A stretch of DNA of 64,000 nucleotides from an uncultured Clostridia bacterium (GTDB lineage: Bacteria; Bacillota; Clostridia; Christensenellales; CAG-917), in assembly GCA_934233745.1 (NCBI GenBank), contig CAKQGN010000008.1:1-64000 (forward strand), written 5' to 3'. Position numbers and translations under genes: made by a program. The notes under the pieces were generated by a model. It saw only the letters and a list, made by a program, of their open reading frames with translations. It was not told the DNA's origin and did not search any database. This document shows positions 26,088 through 33,752 of this stretch, piece by piece; within the stretch, counting starts at the first letter, position 1; each line of letters opens with the position of its first letter.

Positions 26088-26270
26088 ATCCACCAAGCAG
26101 ACAATCTTGCGAAACTGCGACAGGAGTTTTTGTCCCTGCTTTAACTGATAGCAAAGATTTTCTGCGCGGTTAGCAGACTGAAAACCTAGCAAGGCTCTTG
26201 GCAATCGCCACCATATTTTTCACTCCTATTTGGGGGATTCCCACGTCGCTTTGCTCCTCGGAATGACATA
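26088..26270. repeat. 180-bp repeat block, second copy
   Basis: Starts CACCAAGCAGACAATCTTGCG and ends CGTCGCTTTGCTCCTCGGAATGAC; parallel to 328-507 with the same internal order (TAACTGATAGCAAAGATTTT, TCTGCGCGG, GGCAATCGCCAC). Confidence 0.75.
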
Positions 26271-26313
26271 ACCAAGGCGATTGCAATTGCCTTAGCAACG
26301 GTTTTCAGTCGGA

Positions 26314-26403
26314 TGAAGAGCGCGAAAAAGCCCCTCGCAAGGCAACCCTAATGTACTAAGCGTACATGAGTTGTCGGGCGAGGGGCTTTGACAAAGCTAT
26401 TCC
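26314..26403. repeat. Hairpin element, variant copy not at a gene end
   Basis: GATGAAGAGCGCGAAA, stem AGCCCCTCGC / GCGAGGGGCT, inner GGCAACCCTAATGTAC-TAAGC-GTACATGAG, then TTGACAAAGCTATTC. It matches the core of the copy at 41799-41927, but the outermost gene-end stem is not visible. Confidence 0.65.
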
Positions 26404-26412
26404 CACAATTCT

Positions 26413-26558
26413 TGACAGTGTGCTATAAGGCAATATTTAAATGAAGAACAAGAAAGAGCCGCTCTTGAAGGCAGGAGCGTACTTGGCGTACGTGACTGTT
26501 TTCAAGGGCGGCTCTGACGCAGTTATTCGTCAAATAGTGCCTTATAGCATACTGTCAA
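26413..26558. repeat. Terminator-embedded hairpin element, copy 2 (hydrolase 3' end)
   Basis: The outer stem pairs GACAGTGTGCTATAAGGC (left) with the last codons and stop of the hydrolase gene on the right (minus strand GACAGTATGCTATAAGGC). Inside are ATGAAGAACAAGAAAG opposite TGACGCAGTTATTCG, a second stem AGAGCCGCTCTTGAA / TTCAAGGGCGGCTCT, and the inner hairpin GCGTACTTGGCGTACG. This is the clearest copy. Confidence 0.8.
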
Positions 26559-27456
26559 GGCGGGAGAGGAAATCGCTATACACCTCCCCCCTATTCGTTT
26601 CGTTCAAAATCTCATGGCGAGCGTCGGGATAAAGTTTGATTGTGAGGTCTTTTACGCCGAGAGCCTTGTATTGGTCGTAAAGTTTTGTCACGAGTTTGCC
26701 GTTGCCGCCGACGGGGTCTTTCTCTCCGGAGAAAATAGCGAGCGGTTTGTTGACGTCGATTTTGGCAAGATTTTCTTTCTTGTAGCTTTCTTTAAGTCCG
26801 TTGAGGAAGAATTTGAAAAACGCAATCGACATGACATCGCCGCATTGTTCGTCAAAGATATACTTTTTGACATTCTCTTTGTCGCGGGAAAGCCATGCGA
26901 ATTCGGATTCTTTTTTGAAAGGCTTGTTGTAGCTGCCAAAAGAAAGTTTGTCGAGAAGATGAGCCGTCTTTTCGCCTCCGAGAAGTTTGTATTGCATGTT
27001 TGAAAGTGCCGCGCCGCTTGAAAGCACTGCGCCTTTCATCATTGCCGAACCGCTGAAAATAGCGCCCGAATGATCTTTGCATTCCTCGATGTAGCGTTGA
27101 CCGAGCATGCTGCCATAGCTGTGACCGATGTAGAACACGGGGAGATTGTATCTGTCTTTAAGCATCGCGGTGATTGCGCACTCGTCCTTGACGGTGTCAA
27201 AATAAATGTTGCCCTTGTGGTATCCCTTCACGCCTTTTGACGATTGTTTGGTGCTTGTCATACCGTGAGCGCGGTGATCGTCGGCAAAAACAATATACCC
27301 GTTTTGATTGAGGTAATTGGCAAAATCGTCGTATCTGCGAGCATGTTCCGCCATGCCGTGCGAAATCTGAACCACACCTTTGGGGGTGCGTACATTGTCC
27401 CATAGGTAGCATTGCAATACGGTGCCGTCAAAACTTTGAAATTTCTCTGTCTTCAT
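26542..27456 (-). CDS. Alpha/beta hydrolase (monoacylglycerol lipase / lysophospholipase-like)
   Basis: A 304-aa serine hydrolase of the lysophospholipase type (Hydrolase_4 family). The nucleophile is the Ser of YIGHSYGSMLG (about residue 101); GDFMKTEKF..DGT starts the fold; the oxyanion HGMAEHARRY, the acid Asp in FSGEKDPVGG and the C-terminal His of PDARHEILNE complete the triad. TAAGAGGAGATTTT precedes the ATG at 27456, so the upstream ATG at 27495 is rejected. No signal peptide, so it is cytoplasmic. Substrate not predictable. The stop codon lies in a hairpin element. Confidence 0.88.
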   Translation of the reverse strand: MKTEKFQSFDGTVLQCYLWDNVRTPKGVVQISHGMAEHARRYDDFANYLNQNGYIVFADDHRAHGMTSTKQSSKGVKGYHKGNIYFDTVKDECAITAMLKDRYNLPVFYIGHSYGSMLGQRYIEECKDHSGAIFSGSAMMKGAVLSSGAALSNMQYKLLGGEKTAHLLDKLSFGSYNKPFKKESEFAWLSRDKENVKKYIFDEQCGDVMSIAFFKFFLNGLKESYKKENLAKIDVNKPLAIFSGEKDPVGGNGKLVTKLYDQYKALGVKDLTIKLYPDARHEILNETNRGEVYSDFLSRLDSML

Positions 27457-27504
27457 AAAATCTCCTCTTATCGCATGTGCGAAAGTCATTTTCAATATGG
27501 ATAT

Positions 27505-27533
27505 ATTGTATCACATCGTTTTGCTGTTTTCAA
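27505..27533 (-). promoter_or_regulatory. Sigma-A-type promoter of the hydrolase gene
   Basis: Minus strand TTGAAA, 17-bp spacer, TACAAT, about 50 bp before the start codon. The divergent murG start lies 50 bp to its other side. Confidence 0.7.
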
Positions 27534-27582
27534 GACGCAAAAATACGCAACTTTGGTTGATTTTGTTACATAATATGAATAT

Positions 27583-28737
27583 ATGACTTCAAAATACACA
27601 CAAAACCAATCAATCGAACAACCGAGCAACGCGCCGACTTCGCGACCGAAACCGCTCATATTGTTTACGGGAGGAGGCACCGGCGGACACGTCTACCCAA
27701 ACCTTGCGCTTGTCCCAGAATTCAGAAAACGCGGTTTCGACATAGCTTACGCAGGAGGCGAAGGCAATACGATTGAAAGACGACTCGCGCGCGACGCCGG
27801 AATAAAATATTATGCCCTGCCGACCATAAAACTGATACGCTCGATATCCGTCGATGCGGTGAAAAACAATCTGAAAATACCCTCAACTCTCAAAAAAGCC
27901 GTCGAAACGGCAAGCCGTATCAGTGAACAAATCAAACCCGATTGCGTATTTTCAAAAGGCGGATTCGTGTCTTTGCCCGTCGTCTTGGCGGCTTGCAAAA
28001 AGCATATACCGGTGTTTGCTCACGAAAGCGATTTGACATTGGGGCTTGCAAATAAAATCGCAAAATTCAAAGGCGCGACGATTCTGAAAGCAAATCCGAA
28101 ATCAAAATTTGACGGGATTTTGGTGGGCATGCCTCTTCGGGATACACTCACCTATCACGACAAAACAAGCGCGGAAAAAAAACTCGGCATAAACAACATT
28201 TTCAAAAAACCGGTGCTGCTGGTACTCGGCGGCTCGTCCGGCGCAAGCGCAATAAACGATGCGATAAAAGCAAATCTGAAAAACCTCACGGCAAAATACT
28301 ATGTTTTGCACGTGACGGGCAAAAACAAAAGCGAACGTTGCAAAGCAAGCGATTATCTTCAATTCGAATACGCAGACGATATTGCCCTTTTCTACACGGT
28401 GTGCGACATAGTGCTTTCAAGAGCGGGCGCAACAAGTGTGTTTGAAATTTCCGCGATAAACAAACGCGCGGTTTTTGTTCCGTTGCCGAAAGGTGCGTCG
28501 AGAGGAGATCAGATTTTCAATGCGGCACTCGCAAACGAATACGGCGCAACGGTGTTAAGACAAGATTCGAGCTTTTCGGATAATTTGCCCCGTTCGATAG
28601 AAACCGCATTGCAAAATCCGCCCATGAAACCCATAAACTCCGACGCAAACGGAAAAATTGCGGATATCGTATGTGCTAAATTAAGGCGAGGTGAAAAATG
28701 CATAGACAAAAAACCATCGCCAAATGGCTTGCGGTAA
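27583..28737 (+). CDS. murG: MurG: UDP-GlcNAc transferase of peptidoglycan synthesis
   Basis: Adds GlcNAc to lipid I to give lipid II at the inner face of the membrane. The 384-aa GT28 enzyme has GGGTGGHVYPNLAL, the FAHESDLTLGLANK acceptor segment, LGGSSGASAIND, the UDP-GlcNAc pocket LSRAGATSVFEI and the DQ..NA motif (GDQIFNAALANEYGA). The first 25 residues are a polar extension before the fold. It is outside any dcw cluster here. No Shine-Dalgarno sequence is visible, and TAATAT lies 6 nt before the ATG, which hints at a leaderless mRNA. It overlaps the next gene by 40 nt. A second murG copy may exist elsewhere in the genome. Confidence 0.92.
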   Translation: MTSKYTQNQSIEQPSNAPTSRPKPLILFTGGGTGGHVYPNLALVPEFRKRGFDIAYAGGEGNTIERRLARDAGIKYYALPTIKLIRSISVDAVKNNLKIPSTLKKAVETASRISEQIKPDCVFSKGGFVSLPVVLAACKKHIPVFAHESDLTLGLANKIAKFKGATILKANPKSKFDGILVGMPLRDTLTYHDKTSAEKKLGINNIFKKPVLLVLGGSSGASAINDAIKANLKNLTAKYYVLHVTGKNKSERCKASDYLQFEYADDIALFYTVCDIVLSRAGATSVFEISAINKRAVFVPLPKGASRGDQIFNAALANEYGATVLRQDSSFSDNLPRSIETALQNPPMKPINSDANGKIADIVCAKLRRGEKCIDKKPSPNGLR

Positions 28738-30122
28738 TTTTATCGTTGACGATTGCCGTTGCGTGTTACATTGCGCTTTCGGCGATAACAGACGGCAAAT
28801 CCAACGACAACGTTGCGGGCGCAAACGACAATAAATATCCCCAAAATCAAATCCCTCAACCACCCTCTCCCGTCTACTCGGTGTTGCCGAGGAAATGCGA
28901 AATAATCGGCGATAAAAATATAGCGCATTTCGGAGGCGAAGCCGAAGAAAAAATGCTCGACGCGTTTGTTTTCGCAAACAAAAACGTAATGATCGTTTCA
29001 TGCGATTCAAAACAATACGACGTAAGCGAAACGGGAATTTACCTGGCGATTTTTGACAAAACGTCGCTTGAAAAAGTCGTAAAAATAACCGACAAAATCG
29101 GAAGTTACTTATCCCGTTGTCAGACACGAAACGGACTTGCGATTTTTTGTGCGATCGAGGGAAAAACCCGCGTCGTATTATTCGATGAGAAATTTGAAAT
29201 CTATTGTGAAAACACAATCGATGAATTCGATATGATACATTCAAATTATATCGACGGCGCAATCGAAACGTTCTGCATAAAAAACGGTAAAATAAAACAT
29301 ATTGTTTTCGATGCTTCTCTCAACACGACGACAAGCAATTTTATATTGCAAACAACCGATGCCAAAATAATCGAATGTATAAATTTCGGTGAAAATTCTT
29401 TGTTGTTTTTGCAGGACGGCGAATATGCTGTCGGAGCAATATATAATAAAAACAATGGTTTTATAGTGCGTTTTTCGTACAATAAACATCGTATTTTGCA
29501 AATTTTGCCTACAATTCAATCCTCTTCTCAGGCTTTTTCGATACTGTGTCAAACAGATGAAGGACTTGCTGTTTACTCTTGCTTGGAAAGTTTCGAAACA
29601 ACGGCAAAATACACTTTGAAAGGTGAACGATTCGGAGCTTTGCTTAAAGTTGACAACGGAGTTGCGATCGTTTGCAAAAAAGAGTACGTGAGGCTTTGCT
29701 CACATCTCGATTTCATATCGAAAGCACCGCTTGAAGTCATATACGAAAAAGAGAACGGTATGACCTCATACGCACCAAAACAAGCGCATAACACTTACGA
29801 CGGTGCCATGGAAAATCCGATGTCGGAATCACCGAAATACGCACTTGAAAACGCCATAGGATTTTCATGCGTTCTGCAAGAAGAAAACCTGTTTGTCATC
29901 AGGTTTGCCGACATCGACTTTCTTGTAGAATTCAAAGACGGCACTCTTGCGGAGATTTGCAGATTCAAGTATAATCACAACGCAATTGTATGGCTTGAAA
30001 AAACAAAAACTCAAAACAAAATATCCGTGTTTTTCGACTGCGATTCGTCAACGGATTCAACATACATGTGCTTTGGCAAGACGGACGCATTTTTCATATC
30101 GATATTGACATCGGCTCTTTGA
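28698..30122 (+). CDS. Membrane-anchored protein of unknown function, coupled to murG
   Basis: A 474-aa protein I do not recognise. It has an N-terminal transmembrane helix (about 9-29), a Pro/Asn-rich linker (about 35-62) and a long external beta-rich region that looks like a propeller of repeated strands (VMIVSCDSK.., LAIFCAIEGKTRVVLFDEKF, SLLFLQDGEYAVGAIY). No catalytic motif is visible. AGGCGAGGTGAAAA precedes the ATG inside the murG end, so translation is coupled. A cell-envelope role is inferred only from this link to murG. Confidence 0.7.
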   Translation: MHRQKTIAKWLAVILSLTIAVACYIALSAITDGKSNDNVAGANDNKYPQNQIPQPPSPVYSVLPRKCEIIGDKNIAHFGGEAEEKMLDAFVFANKNVMIVSCDSKQYDVSETGIYLAIFDKTSLEKVVKITDKIGSYLSRCQTRNGLAIFCAIEGKTRVVLFDEKFEIYCENTIDEFDMIHSNYIDGAIETFCIKNGKIKHIVFDASLNTTTSNFILQTTDAKIIECINFGENSLLFLQDGEYAVGAIYNKNNGFIVRFSYNKHRILQILPTIQSSSQAFSILCQTDEGLAVYSCLESFETTAKYTLKGERFGALLKVDNGVAIVCKKEYVRLCSHLDFISKAPLEVIYEKENGMTSYAPKQAHNTYDGAMENPMSESPKYALENAIGFSCVLQEENLFVIRFADIDFLVEFKDGTLAEICRFKYNHNAIVWLEKTKTQNKISVFFDCDSSTDSTYMCFGKTDAFFISILTSAL

Positions 30123-30133
30123 GGTTGTATACT
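30105..30133 (+). promoter_or_regulatory. Consensus promoter 6 nt before an ATG (leaderless)
   Basis: TTGACA (30105-30110), 17-bp spacer, TATACT (30128-30133), then TTGATT and the ATG at 30140. It lies at the very end of the preceding gene. Confidence 0.8.
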
Positions 30134-30139
30134 TTGATT

Positions 30140-30499
30140 ATGGAAAAACAATCCGCGCAACCTCAATCGCAACCCTATTCCAACATGGCAGCAAGAAAAA
30201 CCGTGTTGATTTTGGGTTTTGCAATGACAACCGTCGGGCTTTTGGCGACGATATATGCGTCGCTTGTGTTTTTCTTCCCCGCTCTCGACTTTTTCGACAA
30301 CGTGCTTGCAATCGATTTGATGAAATGGCTTCATATAGCAAGTTTGCCTTTGTCTTTTGTCGGAATCGTTTTTTCGGTTGCCGGCGCAAACACTATTAAG
30401 GGACTTGCGAGGCTGTCGTTTTTCTTCGGAACAATGAGTTTTATAGTTTCGGCGGCACTGCTTGTTGTGATACTGTTTTTCGGTGTTTGGCTACCGTAA
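30140..30499 (+). CDS. Small membrane protein with three helices
   Basis: A 119-aa protein, unrecognised. After a polar Gln/Pro/Ser-rich N-terminus (about 1-17) it has three hydrophobic helices (about 20-45, 58-78, 88-115). The start at 30140 is chosen because a consensus promoter ends 6 nt before it; the in-frame upstream ATG at 30068 would precede the transcription start and lies within the previous gene. A short DUF4190-like membrane protein is possible. Terminated by the hairpin at 30536-30559. Confidence 0.65.
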   Translation: MEKQSAQPQSQPYSNMAARKTVLILGFAMTTVGLLATIYASLVFFFPALDFFDNVLAIDLMKWLHIASLPLSFVGIVFSVAGANTIKGLARLSFFFGTMSFIVSAALLVVILFFGVWLP

Positions 30500-30535
30500 T
30501 CAAAAAAACGATGATACAACTCCTGACAAAGAAAC

Positions 30536-30559
30536 AGACGCTCAAACAGCGTCTTTTTT
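30536..30559 (+). terminator. Rho-independent terminator after 30140-30499
   Basis: AGACGCT, five-base loop, AGCGTCT, then a T run on the plus strand. Confidence 0.88.
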
Positions 30560-30612
30560 CGTCGTAAATGCAAACCGCAACACCACGCTTTGAAAACTTG
30601 TGGCTGTTATCA

Positions 30613-31194
30613 CTAATCTCGGCTTTTGGTATCGTCAATGTCGTCTTGCGATTCTCTGTGATATTCGTATTGCCCCAAATCCACACTCAGTCTTCCTTTA
30701 AGTGCCGCCACGACAAAATGACAAAGTACTCCCGTCACAAAGCCGGCAAGCGCGCCTGCAAGCATCATATAAGGCAGGTATAAAAAAACTCCGTTCGAAA
30801 CGACAATCGACGCAATGCATATTTGCATCAGGTTGTGCGTAATACCGCCCGCTATGGACAATCCGCAGATGCTGAAAAGACGCATTCTGTAAAGCAGAAC
30901 CATAAGCGTGTATGCAACCAGTGCGGACGGAAGCGACCAGATAAGACTTGCCGCATTTGCGGCAAAAATCGCACTCAGAATACATCTCAAAACAAGCACG
31001 ATGTATCCTTCCCAAACGCCGAGCAACAAAAAACACGCCAACAACACAACGTTTCCGAGCCCTATTTTTGCATACGGAAGCGCGGGAATGATGGGCGGAA
31101 TATAGCTTTCGACAAGCGAAACAATGAGGGCCAGCGCAAGGAACAGTCCCCCGTATGCAACACGTCTTGTCGTAAAACGGGAAGGTTTTTTCAT
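30613..31194 (-). CDS. Gx transporter family membrane protein
   Basis: A 193-aa integral membrane protein of the Gx family, long misnamed heptaprenyl diphosphate synthase component I and related to ECF-type substrate-binding subunits. Signature: FTTRRVAYGGLFLALALIVS, ESYIPPIIPALPYAKIGLGN and the GGITHNLMQI helix; about five or six membrane segments. It overlaps the NusG-II gene by 4 nt and follows apbE, a linkage known from flavin-dependent extracytoplasmic redox systems. The transported substrate is unknown. Confidence 0.82.
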   Translation of the reverse strand: MKKPSRFTTRRVAYGGLFLALALIVSLVESYIPPIIPALPYAKIGLGNVVLLACFLLLGVWEGYIVLVLRCILSAIFAANAASLIWSLPSALVAYTLMVLLYRMRLFSICGLSIAGGITHNLMQICIASIVVSNGVFLYLPYMMLAGALAGFVTGVLCHFVVAALKGRLSVDLGQYEYHRESQDDIDDTKSRD

Positions 31195-31577
31195 GTTATT
31201 GCGTCAACCTCCTTTGCCACTACTTTGACGACCACTTTGTTGGGTAAACAGACGATAACTCCGCCTTCTTTTCCGATAGGTTGCGCATGCACGCAAAGCT
31301 GATTTTTGCAATCGCTTTTTGCAACGAACGCTTTTCCGTCTTGAATTTTTATCTGCACTTTTCCGTCCAAAACGTCAACCGTTGCGTCATTGTCGAGGTC
31401 AAGTCTGTATACGAGATTTCCCTCAACGTAAACCTCCGCTTCACCGGCATCGGTTTTAAGTGCGAAATAGATTGTAAGCGCGACAAGCAAAACTACGACG
31501 ACAAGCAAAATTATATCGCCTTTTTTGAACAGTCCTTTCAAAATGTCCGTTTTGTCTTTCGATTGTTTTTTGTCCAT
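31191..31577 (-). CDS. NusG domain II-containing membrane protein
   Basis: A 128-aa single-pass protein: basic N-terminus, one transmembrane helix (about 22-43), then an external domain like NusG domain II, with the motif SDCKNQLCVHAQPIGKEGG (a conserved Cys pair, about 97 and 102) and IVCLPNKVVVKV. The Cys-x4-Cys-x-H pattern is typical of this family. It is the middle gene of apbE / NusG-II / Gx transporter with a 4-nt overlap to the next. A role in the same redox or transport process is inferred from context. Confidence 0.82.
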   Translation of the reverse strand: MDKKQSKDKTDILKGLFKKGDIILLVVVVLLVALTIYFALKTDAGEAEVYVEGNLVYRLDLDNDATVDVLDGKVQIKIQDGKAFVAKSDCKNQLCVHAQPIGKEGGVIVCLPNKVVVKVVAKEVDAIT

Positions 31578-31594
31578 AATCCCCGAAAAAGCAC

Positions 31595-32638
31595 TTAATT
31601 TACATCTTCCGATACGATAAACGTCGATGTTTTCAATTCAACATCGAATCCGCCAACGGTGTGAGCATTCATTTCGCCGTCAATCAAAAAGCCTTTAAGT
31701 CCGAGTTTTTGCAAAAGCTCAACGCCCTTATCTATGCCCAAAACGACAACTGCCGTTGCAACGGCATCGCCCAGCGCGCCGTCTTCTGTCACCACCGAGC
31801 AGGACACAACTCCGTTGCTTGTCGATGTATCCGCGGGACAGCCTGTAAACGGATTGATTATATGATGATAAACTCTGTCGTTTTCTTTTGAAACATAATA
31901 TCTTTCATAATCTCCGCTTGTGGAAACGCACTCGCCGTCAAGCAATCTGAATTTTGCAAAATATGGCGTAATGAAAACTCTTCCTACCCTTGTCGGATTT
32001 GCAATGCCGACATTGAAACTTCCCTTCACCGCTCCTATGTTTCCGCCGAGATTCACAAGAGTCTTATCGCTTGCCAACGCAAGAGATTGCTGCACCGCAT
32101 AGCCTTTTGCAACACCGCCGAAGTCGAGCATTGCGCCGTCGATAAGTTTTGTAATCGTTGCGTTTTCGTAGTCAATAGAAAACGCCCTGTCAAGCCCTAC
32201 CAAACTCTTGGCAGCGGCAATATCCTCATCGCTCGGAGGATCGAAATCACCGACTTCCGAATACAAATCGCCGGAAAACTTCCAAAGCCTGACAAGCGGA
32301 TATACGGACGGATCGTACGCACCATCCGACGCCTCGAAAACCGATTGAGCGACTTTCATAATTTGCATCGTAGTTTCACGACACGATACGGCTTCGCCGA
32401 CCTTTGCATTGTTGACTATGTTGATGTCGCTTCCTTCGACCGTAGGCGAAAGTATGTTTTCAAGCGATGCGATATACCCGTGTATAGAGTCAACGGTTTT
32501 TTTTGATTTTATCCCGACGGACTGAATGTCAAGCGTTGTGCCGTATACGAAATATTGCTCCGCTCTTGTGCAAGCCGTAAGCGAAGCAATACATAAAATC
32601 GAAACAATGAAAACCAAAAGCAATCTTGATTTTTTCAA
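31595..32638 (-). CDS. apbE: FAD:protein FMN transferase (ApbE), lipoprotein
   Basis: Attaches FMN covalently to Ser/Thr residues of target proteins outside the membrane, using FAD and Mg2+. The start is probably the TTG at 32638: AGAGGACGAGAAC lies before it, and it directly begins the signal peptide with lipobox SLTAC. The 347-aa protein then shows YFVYGTTLDIQ, the GAMLDFGGVAKGYAV FAD pocket, LVNLGGNIGAVKG, HHIINPFTG and the metal site LGDAVATAVVVLG. First gene of the apbE / NusG-II / Gx unit. No flavinylation target is recognised in the window. Confidence 0.92.
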   Translation of the reverse strand: MKKSRLLLVFIVSILCIASLTACTRAEQYFVYGTTLDIQSVGIKSKKTVDSIHGYIASLENILSPTVEGSDINIVNNAKVGEAVSCRETTMQIMKVAQSVFEASDGAYDPSVYPLVRLWKFSGDLYSEVGDFDPPSDEDIAAAKSLVGLDRAFSIDYENATITKLIDGAMLDFGGVAKGYAVQQSLALASDKTLVNLGGNIGAVKGSFNVGIANPTRVGRVFITPYFAKFRLLDGECVSTSGDYERYYVSKENDRVYHHIINPFTGCPADTSTSNGVVSCSVVTEDGALGDAVATAVVVLGIDKGVELLQKLGLKGFLIDGEMNAHTVGGFDVELKTSTFIVSEDVN

Positions 32639-32668
32639 GTTCTCGTCCTCTGATTGTGCCGAACGCAA

Positions 32669-33526
32669 TTATTTTTTCGTGAACATAAAACCGAGTGTGC
32701 CGGGACCTGCATGCGCTCCGATAACCGGACCGACAGGTTGTTGCCAAATCGTTACGTTGGGTTGAATCTCAAGAATTCTTTGTTTGAATTCGTCGGATAT
32801 TTCCCTGCAATCGGCATCGACGAGTACAACCGGGGCATTATCGACGTTTTCGTAAGTTTTTGCAAACATGTCAAGCATATATTTGTATGCTTTTTTTGTT
32901 CCGTTCTGCTTTGCGCACACATCGAGTTTGCCTTCAGCGACAGTCAAAACGGGTTTGATGTTCATGAGATTGCCGATCTTTGCCTTTGCGGGAGAAATTC
33001 TGCCGCCGCGCGCAAGGTATTTCATATCGTCGACAACAAAATAAACGCCGATTTTGCCTACGTTTTTTTCAAGATATTCCCAAGTCAAATCGATGTCGTC
33101 GCCATGTTCTCTGCAATACTTTGCCGCCATATAAACCAAAAGTCCCGCGCCCATGCAAATATTGAGCGTGTCGAATTTTCTGAATTTTACATTCGGATAT
33201 TCCTTTTGAAGCTCCGCAATTGCCAAATCGAGAAATTCGAAAGTGCCAGACAGCTTTGACGAAAACGCTATGTACAGAATGTCATCGCCTTTTTTGAAGA
33301 AAGGCTCGAACGTGTCGTAATAAATCTGCTGATTGAGACCTGCGGTGGACGCACTTGCGCCGTTTCTCATTTTTTGATAAAAATCGTGCGTATCGGTTTC
33401 TTCACCGAGGTCGCAAAGTTTTTCTTCTCCGTCGATGACGTAAGGCATGCGAATGACTTCGAGGTTCAATTCGCGCGCATGTGTGTACCAAAGTTCGCAA
33501 TCGGTGTCGCAAAAGATTGTTGCCAT
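32669..33526 (-). CDS. DegV family fatty-acid-binding protein
   Basis: DegV/FakB-type protein that binds a fatty acid, in many Firmicutes as partner of the fatty acid kinase FakA. The 285-aa frame begins MATIFCDTDCELWY; LGEETDTHDFYQKM, the GASASTAGLNQ loop (equivalent of the TSQPS ligand site), SSKLSGTFEF and the C-terminal GPVIGAHAGPGTLG are visible. AAGGAGAAAGC precedes the ATG at 33526; the longer frame to 33676 is rejected. A promoter lies at 33600-33628. FakA is not nearby. Confidence 0.9.
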   Translation of the reverse strand: MATIFCDTDCELWYTHARELNLEVIRMPYVIDGEEKLCDLGEETDTHDFYQKMRNGASASTAGLNQQIYYDTFEPFFKKGDDILYIAFSSKLSGTFEFLDLAIAELQKEYPNVKFRKFDTLNICMGAGLLVYMAAKYCREHGDDIDLTWEYLEKNVGKIGVYFVVDDMKYLARGGRISPAKAKIGNLMNIKPVLTVAEGKLDVCAKQNGTKKAYKYMLDMFAKTYENVDNAPVVLVDADCREISDEFKQRILEIQPNVTIWQQPVGPVIGAHAGPGTLGFMFTKK

Positions 33527-33599
33527 ATGCTTTCTCCTTACGTTTTGTTTCGCAAAAGCCCGAAACAAAACAAACATATTGTTTACTATTATTGTATCC

Positions 33600-33628
33600 A
33601 TTCTATAATATATAAGATGTTTTGTCAA
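33600..33628 (-). promoter_or_regulatory. Sigma-A-type promoter of the degV gene
   Basis: Minus strand TTGACA, 17-bp spacer, TAGAAT, about 75 bp before the start codon. Confidence 0.65.
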
Positions 33629-33705
33629 CTTTTGCCGACTTATTGAATATTTTTGAAGATTGGGAAAATTTTTCAAAAAAAATTTGAAATTTAATGAAAA
33701 TTTAA

Positions 33706-33733
33706 TTGTCAGAACATACTATTTTGGTATAAG
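33706..33733 (+). promoter_or_regulatory. Sigma-A-type promoter of the HtrA-like protease gene
   Basis: TTGTCA, 16-bp spacer, TATAAG, followed by AAAAGGAGCAAAGGT and the ATG at 33753. Divergent from the degV promoter. Confidence 0.65.
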
Positions 33734-33752
33734 ATATAAAAGGAGCAAAGGT

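Noticed and set aside
25740..26270. Several reading frames in the repeat-filled intergenic DNA
   Set aside because: They share sequence only because the DNA repeats; there is no ribosome binding site, frames are not conserved between copies, and composition is not protein-like.
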